Below, piece after piece: positions 32,090-40,480 of a DNA stretch of 64,000 nucleotides. The first letter of the stretch is position 1. Each line of letters opens with the position of its first letter. The position numbers and the translations under genes are program-made. Source of the DNA: JBFKQC01 sp041627895 (lineage in GTDB: Bacteria; Pseudomonadota; Alphaproteobacteria; Rhodobacterales; Rhodobacteraceae); contig JBFKQC010000009.1 of assembly GCA_041627895.1 (NCBI GenBank), positions 1 to 64,000 on the forward strand, in the 5' to 3' direction. A model generated the notes under the pieces. The model did no database searches, was not told the origin of the DNA, and worked only from the letters and a program-made list of their open reading frames with translations.

Positions 32090-33250
32090 TCATTTCGGGG
32101 TTCGCGCCGTGCCGAAACTCATCATCAACCGGACCAATTGGGTGCGAGTCGCGCAGTTCGTTTTCGACAGAATGGATTTCACGTGCGTGTTGATGGTGTT
32201 GACGGACCGCTCGCGGCTGTCCGCGATCTGGCTGTTGGTCATTCCCTCCGAGATCGCCTCGACAAGGCCGGCCTCGGCCTCGGTCAGTCCATAGGCCTGC
32301 GTCATCGCGGGAATGTTGCAGACGAGCGGCAGGTTCGTGTCGGTGCTGTACAGGACAAACCCGCCAAAGCGGCTGGAGCCGATCTCGTCGGAACGCTCGA
32401 GCGGAACCATCTCGATGCACAGAATCGAGTCGCTGTCCGCCGAGATCGCCTCTTTCCTGGGGCGCGCTCCGAAACGGCCGTGGTTCAGGACGTGCGATTT
32501 CAGCCGCTCGAATCGCCTCTGATTGTCCGGCGCCCAAAATTTCAGAACGCCGCGCGGATCGGGGGCGAAGGCGCCGTGGTCCTGAAGCTGCCGGTCGAAC
32601 TCGCGGTTTTCGACCACGATCCGCCCGGCCGCATCCAGAATGCACACGCCGATCCCCAGCGTATCCATCGACGCCAGCAGCCCGCGATATTCCTGCGCCG
32701 TCTGCCGGATGATCCGCCCAAGGTCCAGCGCCTTCGCGACATGCGGAAGCACCTGCGCCAGTTGCATGTGCTCATCGCCGGTCAGCCGCCCCCGGTCGGT
32801 GGACAGCTGCACCGAAAAGCGCGAAATCAAGGTATTGTCCTTGTTCAGCAGGCCGGCCGCGCGGTGCAGAATACCCAGCTTTTGCAGCGTTGCGACGTTG
32901 GGCCGGGCCTTCAGCGCCTCGATATCCGGCTCGATGACGTCATCCTGGATCAGGTCGATTCCATCGGCACGCAGCGAATGCGCCTCGAATATGTCCTGAT
33001 CCCGCGCCTCCCACTCGAAACACCGGTCCACATAGGTCTGAATGGCGGCGGGATCGTAGTAGGACGAGGCCAATGTCGCGACAAGGGATCGCTTCTCGGG
33101 CCCGGTGGACCTTTCGAACACGATACAGCCGACGGCGTTGATCCGGTCCGCCAGCGACTGCAGCACGTCCGGCCAAAGGCGGGAATCGGCTGCGGCGTCG
33201 TAGATCGGCAGGATGATTTCCTGGATATCGCCGCCCGACGAATTCAGCAC
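32090..33250 (-). CDS. LuxR-type helix-turn-helix transcriptional regulator with PAS-like region
   Basis: A 386-aa regulator. The C-terminal 65 residues form a LuxR HTH (YGLTEAEAGLVEAISEGMTN, then INTHVKSILSKTNCATRTQLVRL). Before it, residues about 190-250 look PAS-like (LLASMDTLGIGVCILDAAGRIVVENREF). The N-terminal part (1-180) is helical and does not match the autoinducer-binding domain, so this is probably not a quorum sensor in the strict sense. It is the only full-size gene in a lower-GC islet between ubiK and its partial copy. It has no receiver domain. Start at 33250 gives a typical length; the site upstream is weak. Confidence 0.88.
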   Translation of the reverse strand: MLNSSGGDIQEIILPIYDAAADSRLWPDVLQSLADRINAVGCIVFERSTGPEKRSLVATLASSYYDPAAIQTYVDRCFEWEARDQDIFEAHSLRADGIDLIQDDVIEPDIEALKARPNVATLQKLGILHRAAGLLNKDNTLISRFSVQLSTDRGRLTGDEHMQLAQVLPHVAKALDLGRIIRQTAQEYRGLLASMDTLGIGVCILDAAGRIVVENREFDRQLQDHGAFAPDPRGVLKFWAPDNQRRFERLKSHVLNHGRFGARPRKEAISADSDSILCIEMVPLERSDEIGSSRFGGFVLYSTDTNLPLVCNIPAMTQAYGLTEAEAGLVEAISEGMTNSQIADSRERSVNTINTHVKSILSKTNCATRTQLVRLMMSFGTARTPK

Positions 33251-33550
33251 CCGTTGGACTCGATTCGCTGTCTGCGTATCGCTTCCAGGCGGCTAAGTTT
33301 CGGATTTTGCACGCGTCTGCCCCAAAACAATGTCCCTGAAGCCGAATTGTCCGAGCCTGCACGCAAGAATAGCCGGAAAGGCAATAATGTCCCATTTGGC
33401 AGTTGTCTCGAGCTGCTTTTGGCCTTCTGAACTGAAAAAGGACGCTTAGAGGCGCGGGGACCTTTGAGCGGCTCGCCAGGTAACGGCGGACCCGAACTTG
33501 CTCTCCCGCGCGTCCAGTTCGCTTGCGGTGCTGGCGGCCCCTAATCATCT
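33251..33550. other. Upstream region of the LuxR-type gene
   Basis: About 300 bp that should contain the LuxR-type promoter, read on the minus strand. It is less GC-rich than the flanks. I see no gene and no clear palindrome. Its right end abuts the ubiK-like fragment. Confidence 0.35.
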
Positions 33551-33620
33551 GCGCGTCTTGGCGCAGAAGGCACGCGAGGAGGAAGAGGCGCTGAAGGCCC
33601 GCATTGCTGCGCTGAAGGCG
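33551..33620 (+). pseudogene. Diverged fragment of the ubiK 3' end
   Basis: These 70 bases align without gaps to 31241-31310 of ubiK with 55 of 70 identical by hand count. Translated in the same frame they give RVLAQKAREEEEALKARIAA, against RAMAQKAREENEALKARVAA in ubiK. There is no start codon or BMFP N-terminal part, so this is a remnant. It marks the right border of the LuxR islet and lies 30 bp from the end of the GST gene. Confidence 0.75.
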
Positions 33621-33650
33621 ACTGCGGCCAAGACGACGTCGTGGGCCTCT

Positions 33651-34238
33651 TCAACTGTCCATCGCACGCCTGAAGGCATCGCGCCCGCGCAGCCGATCGA
33701 AATAGGCCTGCACGCTTTCGTTCGGTTCGGGGAACTTCGCGTTGACCGCCCAGCCGGCGCAATGGGCGGCGATGATGTCGGGCACGGTCATGGCCTCACC
33801 CATCAGGTACGGCCCGTCTCCGATCCGCTCATCCAGCCGTTCCAGGCTGCGCTCGTATTCCCATTTCAGGCTGTCCTTGACCGCGCTGACCCGCAGTTCT
33901 TCGGGCAGGATGAAGCTGTGGCGCGAGGCGGTCCACAACAGCGCGTCGAACTCGTCCAGCAGGAATTGCGTGTGCCCGTCCTGCCGGGCGCGGTCCAGCG
34001 AGCCGGCGGGGAACGTGAGCTGCCCGTGCCGGTCCGCCAGGTAGGTCAGGATCGCCGTTGAATCGGTCAGCGGCGTGCCGTCGACCAGCAGCACCGGCAC
34101 CTTGCCTGCCGGGTTGTGCGCGCGCACCTCGTCGGATCGCGGCGCGGCGGGGAGGTGCTGATAGGGCTGGCCCAGTTCCTCGAGCATCCACAAGACCCGC
34201 AAGGTCCGGCTGCGGACTCCGCCGATGACCGTGTACAT
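33651..34238 (-). CDS. Glutathione S-transferase family protein
   Basis: A 195-aa protein with an N-terminal thioredoxin-like GST domain (SRTLRVLWMLEELGQPYQHL, then NPAGKVPVLLVDG and the glutathione-binding DSTAILTYLADRHG) and an all-helical C-terminal domain with the PYLMGEAMTVPDIIAAHC N-capping motif. Start at 34238 was chosen because the fold begins there. Substrate unknown. The 242 bp to holA contain no gene. The 3' end is close to the ubiK fragment. Confidence 0.92.
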   Translation of the reverse strand: MYTVIGGVRSRTLRVLWMLEELGQPYQHLPAAPRSDEVRAHNPAGKVPVLLVDGTPLTDSTAILTYLADRHGQLTFPAGSLDRARQDGHTQFLLDEFDALLWTASRHSFILPEELRVSAVKDSLKWEYERSLERLDERIGDGPYLMGEAMTVPDIIAAHCAGWAVNAKFPEPNESVQAYFDRLRGRDAFRRAMDS

Positions 34239-34480
34239 GCCGCGCCTCCCCGAGCGTTCCGTCCCGAGGATGTCACGGGCGCAGAGGATGTTCCAGTGGC
34301 AGGCGTGACCTGGCGGAGCCGCTTGCGCGGCACATTGGTCTCCCGTCCTCGCCTCCGGCTCCGGGCGGGGGAACGGCGTCGCGCAACGCTCAGGCGGGGC
34401 GCGTCGGGAGCCGGGCGTGGCGCATGGGCACCTGGCCGGCAATCCGCCGGATTAGGGGACCGCGGTACGGGCGTCGGGCC

Positions 34481-35512
34481 CTAGCGCCGGGCGGCGGCGA
34501 GCATCGAAAGCCGGATCAGCGTGCGCTCGACCAGTGCCATGGCAGGTGCGCGCTGGTCGGCCGAGCGCAGTTGCAGGTCGGTGTCGGTCAGCATGCCCAG
34601 CGCCTGCTCCAGCCGCTCCAGCCCCCAGGCCTGCGCCTGGCGTAGCATCCGGTCGCGGCGCGGCCCGAAGACCGGCGGCCGTGCGCGGGCGATGCCGGCC
34701 GAGGGGCCGCCGGGATCGCTGGCCGCGGCGTGCAGCGTGCGGAAATGCCGCGTGGCGCCGATGCAAAGCCCCACGGCCTGCACGCCCTGACCGGCGAGCT
34801 TCTGCATCAGCGGGCCGATCTCGGCCGTCTTCGCCTCGGCCACCACATTCAGTATGTCGTCGAGCGCCGCCTCGGTGGTCAGCGGTGTGCAAGCGGCGAC
34901 GTCGGCGGACGTCACCGGGTCGCGGTCGCCGAGCTTGTAGAGCGCGAGTTTCCCGATGGTCTGGCGCAGGTCGCCCGGGTCGATGACCCGCGCCAGCGCC
35001 GCGAGGTCTGCCATCGCCGCGCCCTCGATTTCGCGCAGCCCGGCCCGGGCAAGTTCTGCCTCGATCTCCTCGCGTGAGGGCGGGTCGTTGTAGATGCCGA
35101 CGGCAAAGGCGGTCCGGTGCGCCTCGAACGCCTTGCGCAGCGCCGAACGCGCGTTCAGCGCGCCCGCCGTCACGACGATCTGCGCATCGCCCGGCTGCCA
35201 GTCCGCCAGTACGGCCTCGATCACCTTGGCCAGACCGTCGCCGGCATCCTCGACGAAGGCCACGCGCGCACCCGGAAAGAAGCCCTGTGCCTTGATCGCG
35301 TCGCCGAGCATCGCCGGATCCTTGCGCAGATCGGCCGCAGCGATGCGTTCGAGCCGCATTTCCTCTTCGCCCTCGGGGCCGATCAGGTTACCGATAAGTT
35401 CCTGCCGCTTCAGCGCGACCCGCATCGGGTCGGCGCCGTAGATCAGCGTGCCGGTGGCCGAGCGGTCGGGGTCGGCGAAATGGCGGGCGGCCTCGCGTCC
35501 GCCAAGCTTCAC
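34481..35512 (-). CDS. holA: DNA polymerase III subunit delta
   Basis: A 343-aa clamp-loader subunit that opens the beta sliding clamp. The sequence has the HolA order: an AAA+-like N-terminal domain with TLIYGADPMRVALKRQEL, RVAFVEDAGDG in the middle and the collar domain with AEIGPLMQKLAGQGVQAVGL and the final helices. As expected for delta, there is no Walker A motif. The start overlaps the lptE stop by 4 bp, a gene order (leuS-lptE-holA) widely conserved in proteobacteria. Confidence 0.93.
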   Translation of the reverse strand: MKLGGREAARHFADPDRSATGTLIYGADPMRVALKRQELIGNLIGPEGEEEMRLERIAAADLRKDPAMLGDAIKAQGFFPGARVAFVEDAGDGLAKVIEAVLADWQPGDAQIVVTAGALNARSALRKAFEAHRTAFAVGIYNDPPSREEIEAELARAGLREIEGAAMADLAALARVIDPGDLRQTIGKLALYKLGDRDPVTSADVAACTPLTTEAALDDILNVVAEAKTAEIGPLMQKLAGQGVQAVGLCIGATRHFRTLHAAASDPGGPSAGIARARPPVFGPRRDRMLRQAQAWGLERLEQALGMLTDTDLQLRSADQRAPAMALVERTLIRLSMLAAARR

Positions 35513-35997
35513 GGCCGCCAGTCCGGGGCGGTCGCGATCAGCCGCGCGACCACCTGGTCGGCCAGCGCCACCATCAGCCGCTCGTTGGCGTCCCGCGTCA
35601 CCGCCTGGGTGCCGACGATCAGGCTGGTTGCTGAATAGCCGGTGAAGTTCTCGACCTTGCCCGAGGTCAGCACGCGCCTGGTGCCGCGTTCGGTGAGCCG
35701 ATAGGTTGCCTCGCCGAAAATGTTGTAGCGCGTGGTTTCCTGTTCGGGGGTGATGCCGACGCCCTTGGTCTCGGTCGTGATCCGGTAGGCCAGCGCATAG
35801 GGCGCGGCCCCGGCGCGGCCGAGGCGTTCCTCGAGCCGGGCAACGAAGGTGAACTCGTTGCGGTTGTCGGGCTCGGCCACGAGGATCATGCCCTGGATGC
35901 CGCGCGCCGCGCCGCCCGGCCCGTAGACCGGGGCAAAGCCGCAGGCCGCGAGCGGCGCCAGCGCCGCCGCGAGGAAAAGACGCCTAGAGAACCACAT
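35509..35997 (-). CDS. lptE: LPS-assembly lipoprotein LptE
   Basis: A 162-aa outer-membrane lipoprotein that plugs the LptD barrel and helps insert lipopolysaccharide. The signal MWFSRRLFLAAALAPLAAC ends in a lipobox with Cys19, followed by GFAPVYG, the typical LptE start. The mature part has the beta-strand pattern of the family, with TRYNIFGEATYRLTE and GYSATSLIVGT. It overlaps leuS by 14 bp and holA by 4 bp. Confidence 0.92.
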   Translation of the reverse strand: MWFSRRLFLAAALAPLAACGFAPVYGPGGAARGIQGMILVAEPDNRNEFTFVARLEERLGRAGAAPYALAYRITTETKGVGITPEQETTRYNIFGEATYRLTERGTRRVLTSGKVENFTGYSATSLIVGTQAVTRDANERLMVALADQVVARLIATAPDWRP

Positions 35998-38545
35998 TGA
36001 CGATCCGGCCCGGCACCACGATCAGCTTTCTCGGCGCCCCGCCGTCGAGCGCCTTCAGCACAGCATTGTCGGCCAGAACCAGCTTTTCAACCTCTTCCTT
36101 CGAGAGGTCCCTGGCCACGGTGATCTCGGACCGGCGCTTGCCGTTGATCTGGATCGGCAGCGTCACCGTGTCCTCGACCAGATAGGCGGCGTCGGCCCTG
36201 GGCCAGGGCGCGCCGGTCACCAGCCCCTCGCCGCCGAGCAGGTGCCAGAGCTCTTCGGATAGGTGCGGGGTCATCGGCGACATCAGCTGCGCCAGCGCGC
36301 GCGCCGCCTCGCGCTTTGCCGTGGCGCCGGCGCCGGATTTCGCCAGCGTGTTGCTGAAGGCATAAAGCTTCGCGATGGCCGCGTTGAAGCCGAAGCTCTC
36401 GATGCCCATGGTCACGTCGTGGATGGTCCTGTGCATCGCCCGGCGCAGGTCCTCGTCGGCCCCTTGCGGCCCCTCGCCGGGGGCGTCCGCGATCTCGGCG
36501 GCCAGCCGGTAGACCCGCGCCAGGTGCTTCGCCGCGGCCTCGGCGCCTGCGGCGGTCCACTCGACGTCGCGCTCGGGCGGGCTGTCGGACAGCACGAACC
36601 AGCGCGCGGTGTCGGCGCCGTATTGCCGGATGATGTTTTCCGGATCGACCACGTTCTTCTTGGACTTCGACATCTTGGCCGAGGGAATCACCTCGACCGG
36701 CTCGCCCGTCGCGCCGAGCCGCGCGCCCGACTCGTGCCACTCGACATGCTCGGGCAGGTGATAGACCGGGCGGTCCCTTTCGTCGCGGGTGACGTAGATT
36801 TCGTGCGTCACCATGCCTTGCGTGAACAGCGCGTCGAACGGCTCGATCGACTTCGCCGGCAGATGGCCGCAGATGTGCATCGCGCGCGCGAAGAAGCGGG
36901 AATAGAGCAGGTGCAGGATCGCATGCTCGATGCCGCCGATATACTGGTCGACGTTCATCCAGTAATCCGCATCCGCCAGGTTCGTCGGGGTCCCGGCGCG
37001 GGGCGCGGTGAAGCGCGCGAAGTACCACGACGAGTCGACGAAGGTGTCCATCGTGTCGGTCTCGCGCCGCGCTGGCTTGCCGCAGGACGGGCAGGGCACG
37101 TCGCGCCACGTCGGGTGCCGGTCGAGCGGGTTGCCCGGCTTGTCGAACGCCACGTCGTCCGGCAGGCGGACGGGAAGATTGGCCTTCCTTTCAGGAACAA
37201 CGCCGCAAACCTCGCAATGCACCACCGGGATCGGGCAGCCCCAGTAGCGCTGGCGGGAAAGCCCCCAGTCGCGCAGGCGGAACTTGGTCACGCCCTGGCC
37301 GACGCCGTTCGCCTCGCAAAAGCCGATTGCAGCCTCGACCGCCTCGTCGCAGGTCTGGACGTTCTCGCCCGCGACCAGCCGGGTAAAGCGCACCTTCTCG
37401 GTCTTGGCGGGCACGTAGGGATCGGCCTGGACGTCCCAGTCGCCGTCAAGCGGCAGGAAGGTGTCGATGATCGGCAAGCCGTACTTGCGGCAGAAGTCGT
37501 GGTCGCGCTGGTCGTGGCCGGGGCAGCCGAAGATCGCGCCGGTGCCGTAATCCATCAGGATGAAGTTGGCGATGTAGACCGGTAACTCCCAGGCGGTGTC
37601 GAACGGGTGGCGCACGCTGAGGCCGGTGTCGAGGCCCAGCTTTTCCGCCTTTTCCAGTTCTTCCTCGCTGGTGCCCATCCGGCGGCATTCCGCGTTGAAG
37701 GCGGCGACCTCCGGATTCTCGCGCTCGAGCATCCTCGCCAGCGGATGGTCCGGCGAGATGCCGACGAAGCTGGCGCCCATCAGCGTGTCGGGCCGCGTGG
37801 TGTAGACCTCGATCCGGTCATGCCCGTGCGGGCCGTCGATCAGCGAGAACGAGAACTGCAACCCGCGCGACCGGCCGATCCAGTTGCGCTGCATCAGCTT
37901 GACCTTCTCTGGCCAGCTATCCAGCCCGTCGATGGCGTCGAGCAGCTCCTCGGAGAAATCGGAAATCTTGAAGAACCACTGCGTCAGCTCGCGCCGCTCG
38001 ACCGGTGCGCCCGACCGCCAGCCCTTGCCGTCGATCACCTGCTCGTTGGCCAGCACCGTCATGTCGACCGGATCCCAGTTCACGGTGGCGGCCTTGCGAT
38101 AGACCAGCCCCTTGTCCATGAAGTCGATGAACATCGACTGCTGCTGGCCGTAGTATTCCGGGTCGCAGGTCGCGAACTCGCGGGACCAGTCGATCGACAG
38201 GCCAAGCGGCTTCATCTGGGCGCGCATGTCGGCGATGTTGCCGTAGGTCCAGTCCTTGGGATGGCCGCCGCGCTCCATCGCGGCGTTTTCCGCGGGCATC
38301 CCGAACGCGTCCCAGCCCATCGGGTGCAACACGCTGAAACCGCAGGACATTTTATAGCGCGCGATGACGTCGCCCATGGTGTAATTGCGCACGTGCCCCA
38401 TGTGGATCCGGCCCGACGGATAGGGGAACATCTCGAGCACGTAGTACTTCGGCCGCGCCGGGTCGCGGCGGGCGAGGAAACTTTGGGCCTCGTCCCAGGC
38501 GGCCTGCCACTTCGGTTCGATCTCGGATGCGGTGTAGCGCGACAT
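35984..38545 (-). CDS. leuS: Leucyl-tRNA synthetase
   Basis: An 853-aa class I synthetase of the bacterial LeuRS type. It has the HIGH-type motif in YPSGRIHMGHVRNYT near residue 45, a CP1 editing domain (TRPDTLMGASFVGISPDHPLA), a zinc-type CEVCG and CPSCG pair, and the KMSKSKKNVVDPE motif near residue 623. Length is normal. First gene of leuS-lptE-holA. A short AT-rich spacer separates it from the DUF3576 gene. Confidence 0.97.
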   Translation of the reverse strand: MSRYTASEIEPKWQAAWDEAQSFLARRDPARPKYYVLEMFPYPSGRIHMGHVRNYTMGDVIARYKMSCGFSVLHPMGWDAFGMPAENAAMERGGHPKDWTYGNIADMRAQMKPLGLSIDWSREFATCDPEYYGQQQSMFIDFMDKGLVYRKAATVNWDPVDMTVLANEQVIDGKGWRSGAPVERRELTQWFFKISDFSEELLDAIDGLDSWPEKVKLMQRNWIGRSRGLQFSFSLIDGPHGHDRIEVYTTRPDTLMGASFVGISPDHPLARMLERENPEVAAFNAECRRMGTSEEELEKAEKLGLDTGLSVRHPFDTAWELPVYIANFILMDYGTGAIFGCPGHDQRDHDFCRKYGLPIIDTFLPLDGDWDVQADPYVPAKTEKVRFTRLVAGENVQTCDEAVEAAIGFCEANGVGQGVTKFRLRDWGLSRQRYWGCPIPVVHCEVCGVVPERKANLPVRLPDDVAFDKPGNPLDRHPTWRDVPCPSCGKPARRETDTMDTFVDSSWYFARFTAPRAGTPTNLADADYWMNVDQYIGGIEHAILHLLYSRFFARAMHICGHLPAKSIEPFDALFTQGMVTHEIYVTRDERDRPVYHLPEHVEWHESGARLGATGEPVEVIPSAKMSKSKKNVVDPENIIRQYGADTARWFVLSDSPPERDVEWTAAGAEAAAKHLARVYRLAAEIADAPGEGPQGADEDLRRAMHRTIHDVTMGIESFGFNAAIAKLYAFSNTLAKSGAGATAKREAARALAQLMSPMTPHLSEELWHLLGGEGLVTGAPWPRADAAYLVEDTVTLPIQINGKRRSEITVARDLSKEEVEKLVLADNAVLKALDGGAPRKLIVVPGRIVNVVL

Positions 38546-38625
38546 GTCTCGGGCGGTCCTTGGACGTATAGACGAAAACGCCGGGCAGGCGGCCCGGCGT
38601 TGATACTTTGCAGGCTGCCGGGGGT

Positions 38626-39168
38626 CTAGAGCCGACCGTCGCGAATCCGAAGCTGCCGCGCGCGGGTGAGAATCGCGTCCTCGACCGCCTGCACGGTTTC
38701 GCGGCTGGCCGGGCCGCTGCGGGTCTGCAGCGCCACGTTCAGCGAACGCGCGTCAAGGGCCGGGTCCTGCACATAGATCGTCGCGCGATAGGCCCGTCCG
38801 CCGCCCGGCGGCGTGCCGTAACCGGTGACGATCACGCCGGAAAACGGGTCGGCGGCCTCGATCGGCAGGAAGTTCAGCACGTCCAGCGACGCGTTCCAGA
38901 TGTACTTGTTCACCTCGACCGTGACGTTCGGGTCGTCGGTGTTCATGAACAGGTCCCAGATCGTGCCCCTCTCGCGGCGCTCGCGGCGCAACTGTTCGAC
39001 CGGCGTGTTCTCGCGCTGGCGCAGCGTGTTCTCGCTGACGCGCCCGGCGTTGTCCCGGGGCGCGAACAGCCCGTTGCCAAAGCCCCGGCCGCCGCTGTTC
39101 CCGCAGCCGGACAGCGCCAGGGCAACCGCAAGGATTACGCTTGTTTTCAACACCTTGGACAGGTTCAT
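38626..39168 (-). CDS. DUF3576 family lipoprotein
   Basis: A 180-aa lipoprotein. The N-terminus MNLSKVLKTSVILAVALALS has a lipobox ending at Cys22 (LSGC). After a Gly/Asn linker comes the DUF3576 domain: RGTIWDLFMNTDDPNVTVEV, NKYIWNASLDVLNFLPIEAADPF and a final helix ending RARQLRIRDGRL. Function unknown; the family is alphaproteobacterial and often sits next to leuS, suggesting an envelope role with lptE. ATG at 39168 gives the lipobox at the right distance. Confidence 0.9.
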   Translation of the reverse strand: MNLSKVLKTSVILAVALALSGCGNSGGRGFGNGLFAPRDNAGRVSENTLRQRENTPVEQLRRERRERGTIWDLFMNTDDPNVTVEVNKYIWNASLDVLNFLPIEAADPFSGVIVTGYGTPPGGGRAYRATIYVQDPALDARSLNVALQTRSGPASRETVQAVEDAILTRARQLRIRDGRL

Positions 39169-39413
39169 ATAGGTCAGCCCCGATCCCGCACTCGGCACGT
39201 TACTAGCGAAGCCCGCCCGGACCGACAAGACATTTTACTTTAGGGGTCATTACAGGGGCATTTCGGCACTGTGACATAGCTGCATCAATCGGCATGGGTT
39301 CGCTGAACGCGCCAGCGGCGTTTCTTGCAAATTGCCTCGCGGGAGGCGAAACCAAGCCCATACTCAATTCGACACCGGGTTGGGGTACACCTTTTAATGA
39401 ATGAGGGAAAACC

Positions 39414-40397
39414 ATGAAAAAGGTTCTCTTCGCGACCACAGCCCTCGTGGCCTCGGCCGGTATCGCGTCCGCTCAGGGCATCGATATCTCCGGCTCGGCC
39501 GAAATGGGCATCGTGGGCGGCGACCGCCACGGCGAGACGCAGTTCTGGCAGTCGGTCGACGTTCGCTTCGCCATGACCGGCGAAACCGACAACGGCCTGA
39601 CCTTCGGCGCCACCATCGACCTCGATGACATTGCCGACGGCGCGATCGGCGGTTCCGACCCCGTCGACATCGGCGGCACCAACGAGTTCGCTGACTTCAC
39701 CGTGTTCCTGTCCGGCAACTTCGGCACCGTCACCATGGGTGACACCGACGGCGCCCTGGACTGGGCCCTGCAGGAAGTCAACATCGTCGGCGGTTCGATC
39801 GACGACTCGGAAACCTTCCACGGCGGCTTCAACGGCAACGGGTTCATGGACGGCCTCGGCGCCCAGGCCGGTCAGGTTGTTCGCTACAACTACTCGTTCG
39901 GCGACTTCGCCTTCGCCGTGTCGGTCGAGCTTGACGACACCGGCGTCGAAGACCCGAACTTCGGTATCGGTGGCCGCTACTCGGGCGACCTCGGCGGTGT
40001 GACCCTTGGCGTCGGCCTCGGCTACCAGACCGGCGAAATCGCTCCGGGCACCACGATCGACGCGATCGGTGTCAGCCTGCACGCCGAAGCCAACGGCTTC
40101 CAGGGTGCGCTGAACTACACCAACTACGATCAGTCGGCCGGCACCTCGGTCGATCACTGGGGCATCGGCCTCGGCTACACCATGGACGCGCTGTCCTTCG
40201 GCGTGAACTACGGCGTGTACTCGTTCGGCGCTCTGGAAAACGACGGCTTCGGCCTGGCCGTGAACTACGACCTGGGCGGCGGCGCCGTCGTTCAGTTCGG
40301 CTACGGCACCTCGAGCACCTGCGGCTTCGGCAACCCGATCCAGGGCTGCACCGCGGACGAGGACAGCTTCTCGCTCGGCATCGCGATGTCGTTCTGA
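39414..40397 (+). CDS. Outer-membrane porin
   Basis: A 327-aa porin of the Rhodobacter type. The signal peptide MKKVLFATTALVASAGIASA is followed by QGIDISGSAEMGI, alternating beta-strands rich in Gly, Asp and aromatic residues, an acidic constriction-loop region and the C-terminal phenylalanine (LGIAMSF) needed for barrel insertion. Codon choice is strongly biased to C-ending codons, as in abundant proteins. The ATG is preceded by GAGGGAAAACC. The 245-bp leader is AT-richer than average and should hold a strong promoter. A clear intrinsic terminator follows. Confidence 0.95.
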   Translation: MKKVLFATTALVASAGIASAQGIDISGSAEMGIVGGDRHGETQFWQSVDVRFAMTGETDNGLTFGATIDLDDIADGAIGGSDPVDIGGTNEFADFTVFLSGNFGTVTMGDTDGALDWALQEVNIVGGSIDDSETFHGGFNGNGFMDGLGAQAGQVVRYNYSFGDFAFAVSVELDDTGVEDPNFGIGGRYSGDLGGVTLGVGLGYQTGEIAPGTTIDAIGVSLHAEANGFQGALNYTNYDQSAGTSVDHWGIGLGYTMDALSFGVNYGVYSFGALENDGFGLAVNYDLGGGAVVQFGYGTSSTCGFGNPIQGCTADEDSFSLGIAMSF

Positions 40398-40421
40398 TCC
40401 ATCCGGATCACGGAAGTTCGG

Positions 40422-40452
40422 AAGAGCGGGCCTTGTGCCCGCTCTTTCATTT
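40422..40452 (+). terminator. Intrinsic terminator of the porin gene
   Basis: A perfect 10-bp stem (AAGAGCGGGC 40422-40431 with GCCCGCTCTT 40437-40446, loop CTTGT) is followed by a T-rich tail. It lies 25 bp after the porin stop and is among the best intrinsic terminators in the window. Confidence 0.92.
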
Positions 40453-40480
40453 TCGCGGCTGACGATTTAGGGCGTCGGGC

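Noticed and set aside
32090..33250. Quorum-sensing LuxR receptor
   Set aside because: The C-terminal HTH is LuxR-type, but the N-terminal part is longer and lacks the conserved Trp/Tyr/Asp pattern of acyl-homoserine-lactone domains; no luxI is near.
33498..34061. A 187-codon plus-strand frame containing the ubiK-like segment
   Set aside because: Only 23 codons resemble UbiK; the remainder is antisense to the GST gene, so this is a fragment and not an intact gene.
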